Shown in pieces: positions 46,601 to 57,395 of a DNA stretch of 64,000 nt. The notes under the pieces were generated by a model. The model saw only the letters and a program-made list of their open reading frames with translations, did no database searches and was not told where the DNA came from. The stretch is taken from the NCBI RefSeq assembly GCF_900215315.1, contig NZ_OBEB01000004.1:248001-312000 (forward strand). The letters run 5' to 3'. This stretch comes from Arsukibacterium tuosuense (GTDB lineage: Bacteria > Pseudomonadota > Gammaproteobacteria > Enterobacterales > Alteromonadaceae). How positions within the stretch are numbered: position 1 is the first letter of the stretch; each line of letters opens with the position of its first letter. The position numbers and the translations under genes were made by a program.

Positions 46601-47524
46601 ATGGCCGGTTATTTTGCAATTTTATTAGTGATACTGACCTTAACCAGTGGCCTGATCTGGCTGCTGGATGCGCTGGTGCTGGCGCCTAAGCGCCGTGAGC
46701 GTCTGGTTTTAGCGCAAAGTGGTGCCGGCACTCAGCTACCGGCAGAAACCAGCGATACTTTGTTAAAAGAACCGGCCGTGGTAGAAACGGCAAAATCAAT
46801 TTTCCCGGTGATTGCCGCTATTACCTTGTTTCGCTCGTTTTTATATGAACCGTTTCAAATTCCTTCTGGCTCAATGATGCCTACCTTGCTGGTCGGTGAT
46901 TTTATTCTGGTAGAAAAGTTTTCTTACGATGTAAAAGACCCGGTGTGGCGCACGACTTTGTACCATAACAAGCTGCCGGAACATGGTGATGTGGCGGTAT
47001 TTAAGTACCCTGAGCAGCCGACGGTCGACTTTATCAAGCGTATTGTCGGTCTGCCGGGTGACCGGATTATTTACCGCGACAAACAGCTGTATATCGAAAA
47101 AGCCTGTACAGAGGGCCAGACCAGCGGTTGCGGCACGCTGGAGCGGGTTGCGCTGACCCATATTCCTGATAATCAGTTTTTTCAGGGCCGGTTTCAGCAG
47201 CGGCGTTATCACGAAGCGCTGGGCGAAAATGGCCATCATATTCTGGTGACCCCGGCTGCGCCGGAGCGGCCAGGTCAGTACCATCAGCAGCCCGGAACGG
47301 CGATAGATGAATTTGTAGTGCCGGCAGGCCACTATTTTGCCATAGGTGATAACCGCGATAACAGCCGGGACAGCCGGTTCTGGGGTTTTGTGCCGGCCGA
47401 CAATCTGGTAGGCAAGGCAGTATTTATCTGGATGAGCTTTGAGTTCAGTGAAGACCCGGACAGCTGGTTACCCGGCTGGGTGCCGGTGGGCGTGCGGTTC
47501 GAGCGCCTGGGTAAAATTGAGTAA
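46601..47524 (+). CDS. lepB: signal peptidase I
   Basis: Membrane serine protease cleaving Sec and Tat signal peptides. Two N-terminal helices, catalytic Ser in IPSGSMMPTLLVGDFILVEK and catalytic Lys in DFIKRIVGLPGD, then GDNRDNSRDSRFWG. 307 residues. 24 bases after lepA, as in E. coli. Confidence 0.97.
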   Translation: MAGYFAILLVILTLTSGLIWLLDALVLAPKRRERLVLAQSGAGTQLPAETSDTLLKEPAVVETAKSIFPVIAAITLFRSFLYEPFQIPSGSMMPTLLVGDFILVEKFSYDVKDPVWRTTLYHNKLPEHGDVAVFKYPEQPTVDFIKRIVGLPGDRIIYRDKQLYIEKACTEGQTSGCGTLERVALTHIPDNQFFQGRFQQRRYHEALGENGHHILVTPAAPERPGQYHQQPGTAIDEFVVPAGHYFAIGDNRDNSRDSRFWGFVPADNLVGKAVFIWMSFEFSEDPDSWLPGWVPVGVRFERLGKIE

Positions 47525-47533
47525 GGTAGGCTG

Positions 47534-48208
47534 ATGTTACAACCGGTTAAACCGTTAATGAATAAACTGGGGTATCAGTTTACCCGGCCTGAGTTGCTGG
47601 AGCAGGCGCTTACCCATCGCAGCTGTAAAGGCAAGCATAATGAACGGCTGGAGTTTTTAGGTGATGCGGTATTAGGGCTGATCATTGCCCAGATGCTGTT
47701 TGAACTGTTTCCGCAAACTCGCGAGGGCGATTTAACCCGGATGCGCTCGGCACTGGTAAAAGGGGTAACTCTGGCGGAAATAGCGCAGGAGCTGGCCATT
47801 GCCCAATACTTGCGGCTGGGCCCGGGCGAGCTGAAAAGTGGTGGCCACCGGCGCGAGTCTATTCTGGCTGATGCGCTGGAAGCGATTTTAGGTGCTATCT
47901 TTTTAGACAGTGGCATGGAAGCCTGCCGCGAGCGTATTCTGGTCTGGTTCGGCGAGCGCTTAAAACACATTGCGCCGGGCGAGCAAAAAGATTCGAAAAC
48001 CCGCTTGCAGGAATATTTACAGGGTCTGCGCTTACCGCTGCCAGTGTATGACGTGATCGCCACAGAGGGTGAAGCGCATCAGCAAACGTTCACGGTACGT
48101 TGCACCGTGCCGGGTATTAAGCCTATTACTGCCTCAGGCAGTTCGCGGCGTAAAGCCGAACAAGATGCCGCTAATGCGGCTTTGGAACAAATTAAAAATG
48201 AACGATAA
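47534..48208 (+). CDS. rnc: ribonuclease III
   Basis: Double-strand-specific endonuclease processing rRNA and mRNA. Catalytic signature [15 protein letters not shown], second acidic site [14 protein letters not shown]-terminal dsRBD with [16 protein letters not shown]. 224 residues. Overlaps era by 11 bases. Confidence 0.97.
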   Translation: MLQPVKPLMNKLGYQFTRPELLEQALTHRSCKGKHNERLEFLGDAVLGLIIAQMLFELFPQTREGDLTRMRSALVKGVTLAEIAQELAIAQYLRLGPGELKSGGHRRESILADALEAILGAIFLDSGMEACRERILVWFGERLKHIAPGEQKDSKTRLQEYLQGLRLPLPVYDVIATEGEAHQQTFTVRCTVPGIKPITASGSSRRKAEQDAANAALEQIKNER

Positions 48209-49124
48209 CCCTGTGCCAACCTCTCACGCGGCGCCAACCACTTATGCAGGTTTGGTGGCGATAGTTGGCCGCCCCAATGTGGGTAAATCTACGCTGCTGA
48301 ATAAACTGGTTGGCCAGAAAGTCAGTATTACCTCAAAAAAGCCACAAACCACCCGCCATCGGATCCTCGGCATTGATACCGTTGATAATTACCAGACGGT
48401 GTATGTTGACACGCCGGGTTTGCATATTGAAGAGAAGCGGGCGATCAACCGGCTGATGAATAAGGCGGCAACCAGTTCAATAAACGATGTAGAGCTGGTG
48501 CTGTTTGTGGTGGAAGGGACCCGCTGGAATGACGACGATCAGATGGTGTTAAATAAGCTGATTGCTTCCGAAAAGCCGGTCGTGCTGGTGGTAAACAAAG
48601 TCGATTTATACAAAGACAAGTCAGAATTATTGCCGCATTTGCAGCGGCTGGGTAGCCAGCTGAATTTCGTTGATGTTGTGCCGTTGTCGGCAGAAAGTGG
48701 TGACAATGTGGCTGCGCTGCGCAAGGTAGTGCAACGGCACTTGCCCTTGTGCGAGTTCTTTTTTCCGGAAGATTACATTACTGACCGCTCGCAACGTTTT
48801 ATGGCGGCTGAAATTGTCCGCGAAAAACTGATGCGATTTTTGGGTGATGAGCTGCCGTATTCTGTTACGGTCGAAATTGAACGCTTTAAATGGGAAGAGA
48901 AGCATTTCCATATTGCTGCTTTAGTACTGGTAGAGCGGGAAAGTCAGAAACGAATGGTTATTGGCAATAAAGGCGAGCGGATTAAAACCATCGCCACTGA
49001 AGCCAGGCTGGACATGGCAGCGATGCTGGAGCAGCCGGTTTTTTTACAGGTGTGGGTTAAAGTGAAATCGGGCTGGGCCGACGATGAACGCGCTCTTCGC
49101 AGCCTTGGCTATGGCGAAGATTAA
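48198..49124 (+). CDS. era: GTPase Era
   Basis: Ribosome biogenesis GTPase binding 16S rRNA 3' end. [12 protein letters not shown] (G1), TTRHRI (G2), DTPGLH (G3), NKVD (G4), SAESG (G5), and a KH domain ([10 protein letters not shown]). 308 residues from ATG 48198, inside the end of rnc; a longer frame through rnc is not used. Confidence 0.97.
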   Translation: MNDNPVPTSHAAPTTYAGLVAIVGRPNVGKSTLLNKLVGQKVSITSKKPQTTRHRILGIDTVDNYQTVYVDTPGLHIEEKRAINRLMNKAATSSINDVELVLFVVEGTRWNDDDQMVLNKLIASEKPVVLVVNKVDLYKDKSELLPHLQRLGSQLNFVDVVPLSAESGDNVAALRKVVQRHLPLCEFFFPEDYITDRSQRFMAAEIVREKLMRFLGDELPYSVTVEIERFKWEEKHFHIAALVLVERESQKRMVIGNKGERIKTIATEARLDMAAMLEQPVFLQVWVKVKSGWADDERALRSLGYGED

Positions 49125-49151
49125 CTGTCATGACGATTAAGGTGTAACCAG

Positions 49152-49835
49152 ATGCAGCCGCTATGTCCAGCTTATATTTTGCATAGCCGGCCGTTTCAGG
49201 ACGAAAAACTGCTGTTGCAGCTGTTAATGCCTGAGCAGGGCAGAGTATCGGCAGTGATCCGCAAACGTCAGGGCAAACAGCGCTTTGCCTTGCAGCCGTT
49301 TCAGTTATTTACCGTGGCCCTTAGTGGCCGCAGCAGTTTAAAAACTATCCGAACCCTGGATGAGCTGGCCCCTGCCGTGCGATTTAATGGTAAATTTTTA
49401 TTCAGCGCGCTTTATCTGAATGAGCTGATATGCCGGCTGTGGCCGGATGATATGGCCGCAGAGCAATTATTCAACTATTACCAGCAAAGTCTGACAGCGT
49501 TAAATCTGGCGCAACACACCCCGGAGCAGCTGGAACCTTGCCTGCGGCAATTCGAATTTTCACTACTCAGTGAGCTGGGGCTGCAGGTCGACTGGCAACA
49601 CGATGCCGCTGGCACACCACTTAACGCTGATTTGCAGTACTTGTGGCAGCCGGAGCAGGGTTTTATCGTGGTGGCCAATGGCTGGCCGGGTGCAGCCCTG
49701 CTGGCTATAGGCCGGCAAGACTGGCAGCAAAGTGGCACCCTGCAGGTTGCTAAGCAGCTTAGCCGCCAGCTGTTAAAGCCTTTACTTGGCGATAAACCAC
49801 TGAATAGCCGTGCCTTGTTTACTGTCACGGCGTAA
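49152..49835 (+). CDS. recO: DNA repair protein RecO
   Basis: RecFOR pathway mediator loading RecA on SSB-coated DNA. 227 residues: OB fold (AYILHSRPFQDEKLLLQLLMPEQGRVSAV, in segments) and helical C-terminal region with LFSALYLNELICRLWPDD. No zinc-finger cysteines, as in enterobacterial RecO. AAGGTG upstream; follows era by 27 bases. Confidence 0.94.
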   Translation: MQPLCPAYILHSRPFQDEKLLLQLLMPEQGRVSAVIRKRQGKQRFALQPFQLFTVALSGRSSLKTIRTLDELAPAVRFNGKFLFSALYLNELICRLWPDDMAAEQLFNYYQQSLTALNLAQHTPEQLEPCLRQFEFSLLSELGLQVDWQHDAAGTPLNADLQYLWQPEQGFIVVANGWPGAALLAIGRQDWQQSGTLQVAKQLSRQLLKPLLGDKPLNSRALFTVTA

Positions 49836-49899
49836 TGTAGTCGTTTAATTCGCTTTTTTGTTTGGTAATTTGCATTCACAACATTATACCGGAGCCGTT

Positions 49900-50631
49900 A
49901 TGAGCCCTATTTACCTTGGTGTTAATATTGACCACGTCGCCACCCTGCGTCAGGCCCGCGGTACCAGTTACCCTGAACCCCTGCATGCGGCAATGGTGGC
50001 AGAGCAGGCCGGTGCCGATGGTATTACCGTACATTTACGTGAGGACCGCCGCCATATTATCGACCGCGATGTTTTTTTATTGCGTCAGAGCCTGAGCACC
50101 CGGCTGAATTTTGAGATGGCCGTAACCGATGAAATGCTGGGCATTGCCGCTAAGCTAAAACCACAGTTTTGCTGTCTGGTACCAGAAAAGCGCCAGGAGC
50201 TGACCACCGAGGGCGGCCTTGACGTCGCCGGGCAACTGAGCCGGATGACCGAAGCCGTAAGTGCACTGGCGGCGGATAATATTCTGGTGTCGTTATTTAT
50301 TGACGCCGACAAAGCACAAATTGACGCTGCCGCTGCGGCAGGCGCGCCTTTTATTGAAATTCATACCGGTCGTTATGCTGAAGCTACCGACAGCAAAGTG
50401 CAACAGGCAGAGCTGAGCAGAATAACTGAGGCAGCCGCGTATGCCGCATCGCTGGGTATTACCGTCAATGCCGGGCATGGCCTGCATTATCACAATGTGC
50501 AGCCTATAGCGGCTATCCCGCAGATGTACGAACTTAACATTGGTCATGCCATTGTTGCCCGGGCCATTTTCAGCGGCCTGGCCGGTGCAGTAACCGAGAT
50601 GAAACGGCTGATGGTGGAGGCCAGGCGGTAA
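49900..50631 (+). CDS. pdxJ: pyridoxine 5'-phosphate synthase
   Basis: Condenses 1-deoxyxylulose 5-phosphate with 3-amino-2-oxopropyl phosphate in vitamin B6 synthesis. 243 residues, as in E. coli: [53 protein letters not shown] five bases before ATG 49900 fixes the start. The stop and the acpS start share one base (TAATG). Confidence 0.97.
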   Translation: MSPIYLGVNIDHVATLRQARGTSYPEPLHAAMVAEQAGADGITVHLREDRRHIIDRDVFLLRQSLSTRLNFEMAVTDEMLGIAAKLKPQFCCLVPEKRQELTTEGGLDVAGQLSRMTEAVSALAADNILVSLFIDADKAQIDAAAAAGAPFIEIHTGRYAEATDSKVQQAELSRITEAAAYAASLGITVNAGHGLHYHNVQPIAAIPQMYELNIGHAIVARAIFSGLAGAVTEMKRLMVEARR

Positions 50632-51014
50632 TGGCCATTATTGGCCTGGGCACGGATATCGTCGAGATAGGGCGGATAGAGCAAAGCCTGGTACGCTCGC
50701 CGGGCCTGGTGAAGCGGGTACTGACTGCCACTGAGCAACAGCATTTTGCCTCGCATGCGCTGGCCAGCCGCTATTTTGCCAAACGCTTTGCTGCTAAAGA
50801 AGCGGCTGCCAAAGCCCTTGGTACCGGCATTGGCCGTGGGGTGTCGTTCCAGCATATTGAAATCAGTAATGATCAGCACGGCCGGCCTGAACTTAAATTC
50901 AGTGGCTACGCCGCCGAACTGGCCGCAAGCTTAGGGGTGAATCATTGCTGGCTATCGTTGAGTGACGAGCAGGCTTACGCCATGGCAACCGTTATTCTGG
51001 AAGCTCAACCTTAG
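50631..51014 (+). CDS. acpS: holo-[acyl-carrier-protein] synthase
   Basis: Transfers phosphopantetheine from CoA to ACP. 127 residues with IIGLGTDIVEIGRIE and RYFAKRFAAKEAAAKALGTGI. Its last 23 bases overlap the 3' end of convergent barA. The product feeds fatty-acid synthesis, as does FabV at 25159. Confidence 0.97.
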   Translation: MAIIGLGTDIVEIGRIEQSLVRSPGLVKRVLTATEQQHFASHALASRYFAKRFAAKEAAAKALGTGIGRGVSFQHIEISNDQHGRPELKFSGYAAELAASLGVNHCWLSLSDEQAYAMATVILEAQP

Positions 51015-53742
51015 CCAGCCAGTCGTCATCCAGCTGACATAGGGCAGTTAGAATATCATCCAGTTCAAACAGTTCGGGCTCCAGCTGTTGCAGGCTGGTG
51101 CCGGTTTTCAGCTGGGTTTCCAGGGTTTCTGCCAGGCTTTTTAAACCCGGTACCCCGGTATAACAACAGGCACCGTGCAGTTTATGCACCAGCTGCAATA
51201 GCTGACCGCTGTCATTGGCAGCAATCGCCTCGTTAAGTAATTGCTGGGTTTCCGGCAGGCTTTTCAACAGCATTTTCAGCATATCTTTGGCCAGCTCAGG
51301 TTTGCCGCCAGCCCGTTGTAAGCCGATTTGCCAGTCTATCAGGCCGTTACTGCTATTACTCAGATAAGTCGAAGCCTGTTCAGCGTCTGCCGGTTGGTTG
51401 CCTTGGGCTACCAGCGGGCAAAACTCCTGCAGGGTGTAATGCAGCATTTTGTCATCCAATGGTTTACTCAAAAACTCATTAAAGCCAAGCGACAGCAGTC
51501 GGGCGCGCTCGCCGGCAACGGCATGTGCCGTTACCGCAATTATCGGGGTGTGTTCGTTTAGCGAGCTTTGCCGGATCCGCTGGCAGGCACTGATACCATC
51601 CATTACCGGCATGTTAATATCCATAAAAATAATGTCATACACATGCTGAGTAGTTTTTTGCCAGGCATCAGCACCGTTGGTAGCGGACTCCAGATGATCT
51701 ACCAGCTCAGTCAGCAAGGTATTAATCAGTTTCAGGTTGGCTTCGTTGTCATCAACCGTCAGTACTTTTAAGGCGGCTTTAGGTTGGGCGACCGGCAGTG
51801 GCAGATTTTTAGCCTGATCCAGATATGGTTTAGCCAGGGCAATGGCGAGTTTGCGTTGGTGAGTCGGTTTGGGCAAACAGGCATTGGCGCCGGAAGCTAA
51901 CATGGCTTCCCGTAAATTAGGCGACAGCGTATTAATCAGTAAATAGGTGTAGTGACAGCTGGGCTGAATTTGCTGCACCAGACTTATCACCAGGTTTACC
52001 TGATTAATGGCAATCGCCCGGCCTATCAGGCCAATGTCATAATGCTGACCATGGTTCAGTGCCTGCTGCAGCTGACCTTTGGTAGCACAGGCTGTTACCT
52101 GTAAGCCCCAGCTGTGCAATAGATTCAGGGTAGCTTCGCGCGAATATTGCTGCGGCTCAAAATACAGCAGGGTTTTGCTATCAAGCACATCAATTGGCAA
52201 CGGCTCGGCTACCGACAAGTGGTGTCGCTGGCATTTAATGGTAAACCAGAACGTCGATCCTTCGGCAGCTTTACTCTCAAAACCAATATTGCCGCCCATG
52301 GCCTGCACCAGGCGTTGCGAAATCATCAGACCCAGGCCAGAGCCGCTATTGTGATCAGTTGGCTGACTGCTGGTAAAACCCTGAAACAACTGGTTCTGCT
52401 TATCTTCACTGATGCCACGGCCGGTGTCCTGTACTGAGCAGTGCAGAATAAGCTGGTCTTCATTCAGCAAGGTGGCACTGACCCGGATTATGATACTGCC
52501 ATGTTCGGTAAACTTGATTGCATTGCCGGCAATGTTCATCAGGACCTGAATTAACCGGCCCGGATCGGCAACTAAGTCGTCCGGGCAGCCGTTATCAATC
52601 ATCATCACCAGTTCAAGATGCTTATCAAAGGCATTGGCAGCCAGTAACTCGGTCGCATCATTCAGCAAGTCACGCAGTGAAAAGGGCTCAGGATTAATCG
52701 ACATCCGGCCTTCTTCCAGCTTGGAGAAGTCCAGTACATCGTTTACCAGGTGCAATAAACTGTTGGCCGATTTCTGTATGGTACTGAGGTAATCATGCTG
52801 GTTGGCGCTGAGCTGGGTTTTCAGCAGCTGGCGGGTAAAACCGATAACCCCGTTTAGTGGCGTGCGTAGCTCATGGCTCATTTTCGCCAGAAACTCAGAT
52901 TTTTGCCGGTTTTCCTCCACGGCTTTACGCCTTGAGAAATCCAGCTGAATGTTCTGTACTTCCAGCTGCTCCATACTCAGCTGCAAGTCACTGGTCACCT
53001 GCTCAATATTCTGCTGCATTTCCTGCTCCAGCGAGGTGAGCTGTTCGCTGAGCTGGTTAATGCCGGTCTGGATCTGGTCCAACTCTTTAATGCCCGAAAC
53101 GTTTTGTTGCTGCTGATAACTGCCCGCTTGCAGCTGTTGCAACTGCAACTGCAGCCGGCTAAGCACCGGTTGAATTTTATGGCGGACAAACTGGCTTAAA
53201 ATAACACATAGCATAATGACCGCCGCCACCAGCATGGCAACGTGTAATTTATACCGTTGCTGCTGCAGCAAAATGTGTTCATTTTGCAAATGCAGCAGAA
53301 TATAAGGGCCCTGCGCCGGTTTATTACTGTTAAATAACAACGACTGGTAAGTCAGCAGGCTTTGCTCAAAGGGCACCAACTGGCCGGACGCGCTGCCGTT
53401 GTCAGGGTTAAATGCAGGATAAGCGGCGGGTTTATGTTGGGGGTTGCTACTGGCTATAACCTGTCCGTCGTTGGCAAACAGCAGTATATTACTGACCACC
53501 GGTGAATTAAGGCGGTGACTGGTATTTAATAATTCCTGAATGGCAGCAATATTATCGGCCGCCAGAAATTTTTCGCTGCTAATTGCCAGTGGCACTGCTA
53601 TATTTCTGGCCTGAGTGGCCAGGTTACCGTGTAATTCCTCTGCCTTGCTAAAAGCAAAGTAACTACCCAGGCTGACGCTGGCCAGCACCGCGGGCAGCAG
53701 AGCGCAAAGTAGTATCCAGTAACGTAAAGCAATTTTCGTCAT
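50992..53742 (-). CDS. barA: hybrid sensor histidine kinase BarA
   Basis: Tripartite sensor feeding UvrY/GacA and the Csr system. 916 residues: helix 1, periplasmic domain (about 30-165), helix 2, HAMP, HisKA with SHELRTPLNG, HATPase with NAIKFTEHG and GSGLGLMISQRL, a degenerate receiver lacking clear phospho-Asp, a full receiver with FMDINMPVMDG, and C-terminal Hpt with VHKLHGACCYTG. Divergent from rlmD-relA, exactly as in E. coli. Its uvrY partner is not in the window. Confidence 0.94.
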   Translation of the reverse strand: MTKIALRYWILLCALLPAVLASVSLGSYFAFSKAEELHGNLATQARNIAVPLAISSEKFLAADNIAAIQELLNTSHRLNSPVVSNILLFANDGQVIASSNPQHKPAAYPAFNPDNGSASGQLVPFEQSLLTYQSLLFNSNKPAQGPYILLHLQNEHILLQQQRYKLHVAMLVAAVIMLCVILSQFVRHKIQPVLSRLQLQLQQLQAGSYQQQQNVSGIKELDQIQTGINQLSEQLTSLEQEMQQNIEQVTSDLQLSMEQLEVQNIQLDFSRRKAVEENRQKSEFLAKMSHELRTPLNGVIGFTRQLLKTQLSANQHDYLSTIQKSANSLLHLVNDVLDFSKLEEGRMSINPEPFSLRDLLNDATELLAANAFDKHLELVMMIDNGCPDDLVADPGRLIQVLMNIAGNAIKFTEHGSIIIRVSATLLNEDQLILHCSVQDTGRGISEDKQNQLFQGFTSSQPTDHNSGSGLGLMISQRLVQAMGGNIGFESKAAEGSTFWFTIKCQRHHLSVAEPLPIDVLDSKTLLYFEPQQYSREATLNLLHSWGLQVTACATKGQLQQALNHGQHYDIGLIGRAIAINQVNLVISLVQQIQPSCHYTYLLINTLSPNLREAMLASGANACLPKPTHQRKLAIALAKPYLDQAKNLPLPVAQPKAALKVLTVDDNEANLKLINTLLTELVDHLESATNGADAWQKTTQHVYDIIFMDINMPVMDGISACQRIRQSSLNEHTPIIAVTAHAVAGERARLLSLGFNEFLSKPLDDKMLHYTLQEFCPLVAQGNQPADAEQASTYLSNSSNGLIDWQIGLQRAGGKPELAKDMLKMLLKSLPETQQLLNEAIAANDSGQLLQLVHKLHGACCYTGVPGLKSLAETLETQLKTGTSLQQLEPELFELDDILTALCQLDDDWLAKVELPE

Positions 53743-53824
53743 TAGGGTCAGAGCTTGTTACAATAGTTGCGGGCCCGCCCATAATGACATAACAATTTCT
53801 ACTTGCCTATAACACAGAGCTCAG

Positions 53825-55162
53825 ATGGTCACACTATACAAAGCAAAGGCGAAAGCCAGCCTGGCCGGGGTAACCCTTACCCTGGATATCGACAGTACGG
53901 ACTACGAAGTAAATGGTCTTAGCCGCTACCAGCAAAAAATTGCCTTCGTCAGCGGCGCCTTGCAGGGTGAAAAAGTGCAGGCGCTGGTGCTGGAAGATAA
54001 GCCCGGCTTTCTGAAAGCCCGCACCACAAAAGTACTGCAACCGGCACCAGAACGGCAAACGCCCTTTTGCCCGCATTTCAACCAGTGTGGAGGCTGTCAG
54101 TTGCAGTATCTGGACAACGACCGGCAACGCCAGCAAAAGCAGCACGGCGTAAATCAGCTGATCCGCCACCAGACCGGGCTTGATAGTTTGCCCTGGCAGC
54201 CGATGCTTAGTGGCCCGGATAGCCATTACCGGCGTAAAGTCAGGTTGGGTGTCTGGTACGATAAAAAAACACGCCGGCTCAGTGTAGGCTTTCGCGCGGA
54301 GGGCAGTAAAACCATAACCGCCATTGGCGAGTGCAACATGTTAAGCCCGCTGTTGACACCCGCGCTGACGCTATTGCCACCGGTGATTAAAGCCTTGCCC
54401 GAGCCTGCAGCAATTACCCATCTGGAGCTGTTTGTTGCCGCAGAGCGACCCTATGTGGTGGTGCGGCATGTCAAACCGTTAACTCAGGCGCAGCAGCAAC
54501 TGTTCAGCCAAAGTTGGCCACAAGCGTATTTTCTGGGCGATGACGGTACAGAGACATTGCAGCCCTGGCAGGCTGACACCCCTGTTCCGGCGTATACCCT
54601 GGCAGCGCAGGAGATTAAGCTGCAATTTCAGCCGGGTGATTTTATCCAGATAAATGAGGCCATTAACCAGCAAATGGTTAGTCAGGCGCTGGCCTGGCTT
54701 AAGGTAAACGCCGACGATACTATTCTGGATTTATATGCCGGTATTGGTAACTTCAGTCTGGCGCTGGCCAGGCATGCCAAAACAGTGCAGGGCATTGAAG
54801 GGGTGGCCAAAATGGTGCAGCAGGCGGCAACCAATGCCGAACTTAATGGTCTTAGCAATGCCAGTTTTGCCCGGGCCGACTTACACTTGCCCTGGCCTGA
54901 TGCACCCTGGGTTACCCAGCGCTACACTAAAGTTGTGCTGGACCCGGCCCGGGCCGGCGCGCAGGGCGCAATAGAGCAGGTGGCTGCACTTAAAGCGGCA
55001 CAGATATTGTACGTGTCGTGCAACGCTGCCACCTTTGCCCGCGATGCCAAGGTATTGCTTGGCCAGGGCTATAAGTTAGACAAACTGGCTGGCGTTGATA
55101 TGTTTCCGCATACCAGCCACCTGGAGCTGATGGCATTATTCAGCTTGCCAGTTAAAAAATAA
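53825..55162 (+). CDS. rlmD: 23S rRNA (uracil-1939-C5)-methyltransferase
   Basis: Methylates U1939 of 23S rRNA. 445 residues: N-terminal TRAM domain, a [4Fe-4S] motif in FCPHFNQCGGCQLQYL with a fourth Cys at GECNML, SAM fold DLYAGIGNFSLALA, and catalytic Cys in LYVSCNAATFARD. Followed by relA after nine bases. Confidence 0.95.
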   Translation: MVTLYKAKAKASLAGVTLTLDIDSTDYEVNGLSRYQQKIAFVSGALQGEKVQALVLEDKPGFLKARTTKVLQPAPERQTPFCPHFNQCGGCQLQYLDNDRQRQQKQHGVNQLIRHQTGLDSLPWQPMLSGPDSHYRRKVRLGVWYDKKTRRLSVGFRAEGSKTITAIGECNMLSPLLTPALTLLPPVIKALPEPAAITHLELFVAAERPYVVVRHVKPLTQAQQQLFSQSWPQAYFLGDDGTETLQPWQADTPVPAYTLAAQEIKLQFQPGDFIQINEAINQQMVSQALAWLKVNADDTILDLYAGIGNFSLALARHAKTVQGIEGVAKMVQQAATNAELNGLSNASFARADLHLPWPDAPWVTQRYTKVVLDPARAGAQGAIEQVAALKAAQILYVSCNAATFARDAKVLLGQGYKLDKLAGVDMFPHTSHLELMALFSLPVKK

Positions 55163-55171
55163 GGAGTTTTC

Positions 55172-57370
55172 ATGGTCAGGGTTCGTCAATCGCACAGTAG
55201 TGGCTATCATGGCGGCGATACACTGGAGTGGCTGTGTTCGCTGGGATTGACTGAAAAGAAAATCAGCGCCTTGCTCAATTGTGGCTTATGGCTGAAGCAG
55301 CAGGGATTAGATGACAACATCGCCCAGGTGCGGACCGGCTGGGAAATGGTAGAAATTCTGGCTGACTTGAAAATGGACCATGACTCGCTGCTGGCCGCCT
55401 TGTTATTTCCGGCATTTGATGGCCATCTGCTCAGCGAAGACAAGCTGGCTGCTGAGTTTACCCCAACCGTGATTGGTCTGCTGCACTCCGTGCAGCAAAT
55501 GGATGCGATTCGCACTATTCCTACCGGCGCCAACCAGAGTGTTAACCCGCAGCAAGCGGATAATTTGCGCAAAATGCTACTGGCGATGGTGGAAGATGTG
55601 CGCGCTGTGGTGTTGAAACTGGCGGCGCAAATTTGTTATCTGCGTGAGGTAAAAGACGCTGACGAAGAAACCCGGGTACTGGCGGCGAAAGAAACCAATG
55701 CGATTTTCGCCCCGCTGGCCAACCGGCTGGGTATTGGTCAGCTGAAATGGGAACTGGAAGACTTAGCCTTTCGCTATTTGCACCCCGGTGTATACAAGCA
55801 GGTGGCCAGTTTACTGGAAGAAAAGCGGTTAGATCGCGAGCAGTATATGCAGGATTTTGTTGCTGCGGTGCGCCAGAAAATGCAGGACGCCAAACTTGAC
55901 GTTGAGGTATATGGCCGGCCGAAACACATCTTTAGTATCTGGAAAAAAATGCAGAAAAAGCAGCTGAGTTTTGACCAGCTGTTTGATATCCGGGCGGTGC
56001 GCATTGTTACCGACCGGGTGCAGGATTGCTACGGTGCCCTGGGTATCGTCCACACCGGCTGGCGCCATTTACCGAAAGAGTTTGATGATTATATCGCCAC
56101 CCCGAAGCAAAACGGTTATCAGTCTATTCATACCGTGGTTTTGGGGCCGCAGGGCCGCGCCGTGGAAATTCAAATCCGTACCCGGCAAATGCATGAAGAT
56201 GCAGAACTTGGGGTTGCCGCGCACTGGCGCTATAAAGAAGGCGCCGTCGGCGGCAATAAAGTGGTCGCCAATGATGAAAAAATTGGCTGGCTGCGTAAGT
56301 TACTGCAATGGCAGGAAGATGTGGTCGACGGCACCGATTTGGCCGAAGAGCTGCGCACCCAGGTCATTGAAGACCGGGTATATGTGTTTACCCCGAAAGG
56401 CGATATTGTCGATTTACCGATAGGATCGACACCACTCGATTTTGCCTATTATGTGCATTCAAACGTTGGCCATCGCTGTATTGGCGCCAAAATTTCCGGC
56501 CGCATTGTGCCCTTTACTTATCAGCTGAAAACCGGCGATCAGGTAGAAATTTTAACCGGGCGCGAACCCAACCCCAGCCGTGACTGGCTCAACCCGAACC
56601 TCGGCTATTTAAAATCAAGCAGGGCCCGCTCCAAAGTGCAATACTGGTTCCGGTTGCAGGACAGGGATAAAAACCTGGCAGCCGGTAAAGAGCTGCTGGA
56701 CACCGAATTAACCCGCTTAAATCTGGTGATGGAATACCCGGCCAAGGTGCTCAGCCGTTTTAATGTTAACGCAATGGACGAGCTGCTGGTGGGTATTGGT
56801 GGCGGTGAAATTAAAGTCACCCAGGTGGTGCACTTTATTCAAAGCCAGAGTGGTAAGCTGGAACAGCCGGAAATTGACCCGCGTCTTAAGACTAAACCGC
56901 TGCCTGGCAGCAAAAGCAAAAGCGACGTGGTGGTGCAGGGGGTCGGTAATTTACTGACCCATATGGCAGGCTGTTGTCAGCCGCTGCCGGGCGATGCCAT
57001 TATTGGTTACATTACCCAGGGGCGGGGCATTGCGATTCACCGCGACGACTGCGACCAGTTTAAAACCTTGCAGGACAGTCATCCGGAGCGGGTAGTCGAT
57101 GCCACCTGGGGCGATAAGTATGCCTCGGGTTATGAAGTGGATATCCGGATTGTTGCCCATGACCGTAACGGCTTGCTGCGTGATATCACCAGTATTCTGG
57201 CTAATGAAAAAGCCAACGTCACGAAAATGAGCAGCAGCTCCGATATTAAAGAGCAAACCGCGGTCATTAATATGACGCTGGAACTGTATAACCTCGACTC
57301 GCTGAATAAGTTGCTAAGTAAAGTCAGCCAGATAGATGACGTAGTCGAAGCCAAACGGTTTCATCATTAA
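55172..57370 (+). CDS. relA: GTP pyrophosphokinase RelA
   Basis: Ribosome-associated (p)ppGpp synthetase of the stringent response. 732 residues: degenerate hydrolase domain with LLFPAFD where bifunctional enzymes have HD, synthetase domain (RPKHIFSIWKKMQKK, FDIRAVRIV, TPKQNGYQSIHTVV), TGS (VFTPKGDIVDLP), zinc-finger region with AGCCQPLPGD, and a C-terminal ACT/RRM. Monofunctional by sequence. Works with DksA, encoded at 2323. Confidence 0.97.
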   Translation: MVRVRQSHSSGYHGGDTLEWLCSLGLTEKKISALLNCGLWLKQQGLDDNIAQVRTGWEMVEILADLKMDHDSLLAALLFPAFDGHLLSEDKLAAEFTPTVIGLLHSVQQMDAIRTIPTGANQSVNPQQADNLRKMLLAMVEDVRAVVLKLAAQICYLREVKDADEETRVLAAKETNAIFAPLANRLGIGQLKWELEDLAFRYLHPGVYKQVASLLEEKRLDREQYMQDFVAAVRQKMQDAKLDVEVYGRPKHIFSIWKKMQKKQLSFDQLFDIRAVRIVTDRVQDCYGALGIVHTGWRHLPKEFDDYIATPKQNGYQSIHTVVLGPQGRAVEIQIRTRQMHEDAELGVAAHWRYKEGAVGGNKVVANDEKIGWLRKLLQWQEDVVDGTDLAEELRTQVIEDRVYVFTPKGDIVDLPIGSTPLDFAYYVHSNVGHRCIGAKISGRIVPFTYQLKTGDQVEILTGREPNPSRDWLNPNLGYLKSSRARSKVQYWFRLQDRDKNLAAGKELLDTELTRLNLVMEYPAKVLSRFNVNAMDELLVGIGGGEIKVTQVVHFIQSQSGKLEQPEIDPRLKTKPLPGSKSKSDVVVQGVGNLLTHMAGCCQPLPGDAIIGYITQGRGIAIHRDDCDQFKTLQDSHPERVVDATWGDKYASGYEVDIRIVAHDRNGLLRDITSILANEKANVTKMSSSSDIKEQTAVINMTLELYNLDSLNKLLSKVSQIDDVVEAKRFHH

Positions 57371-57395
57371 GCCTTAACCAAAAAAAGAGAGCAGT

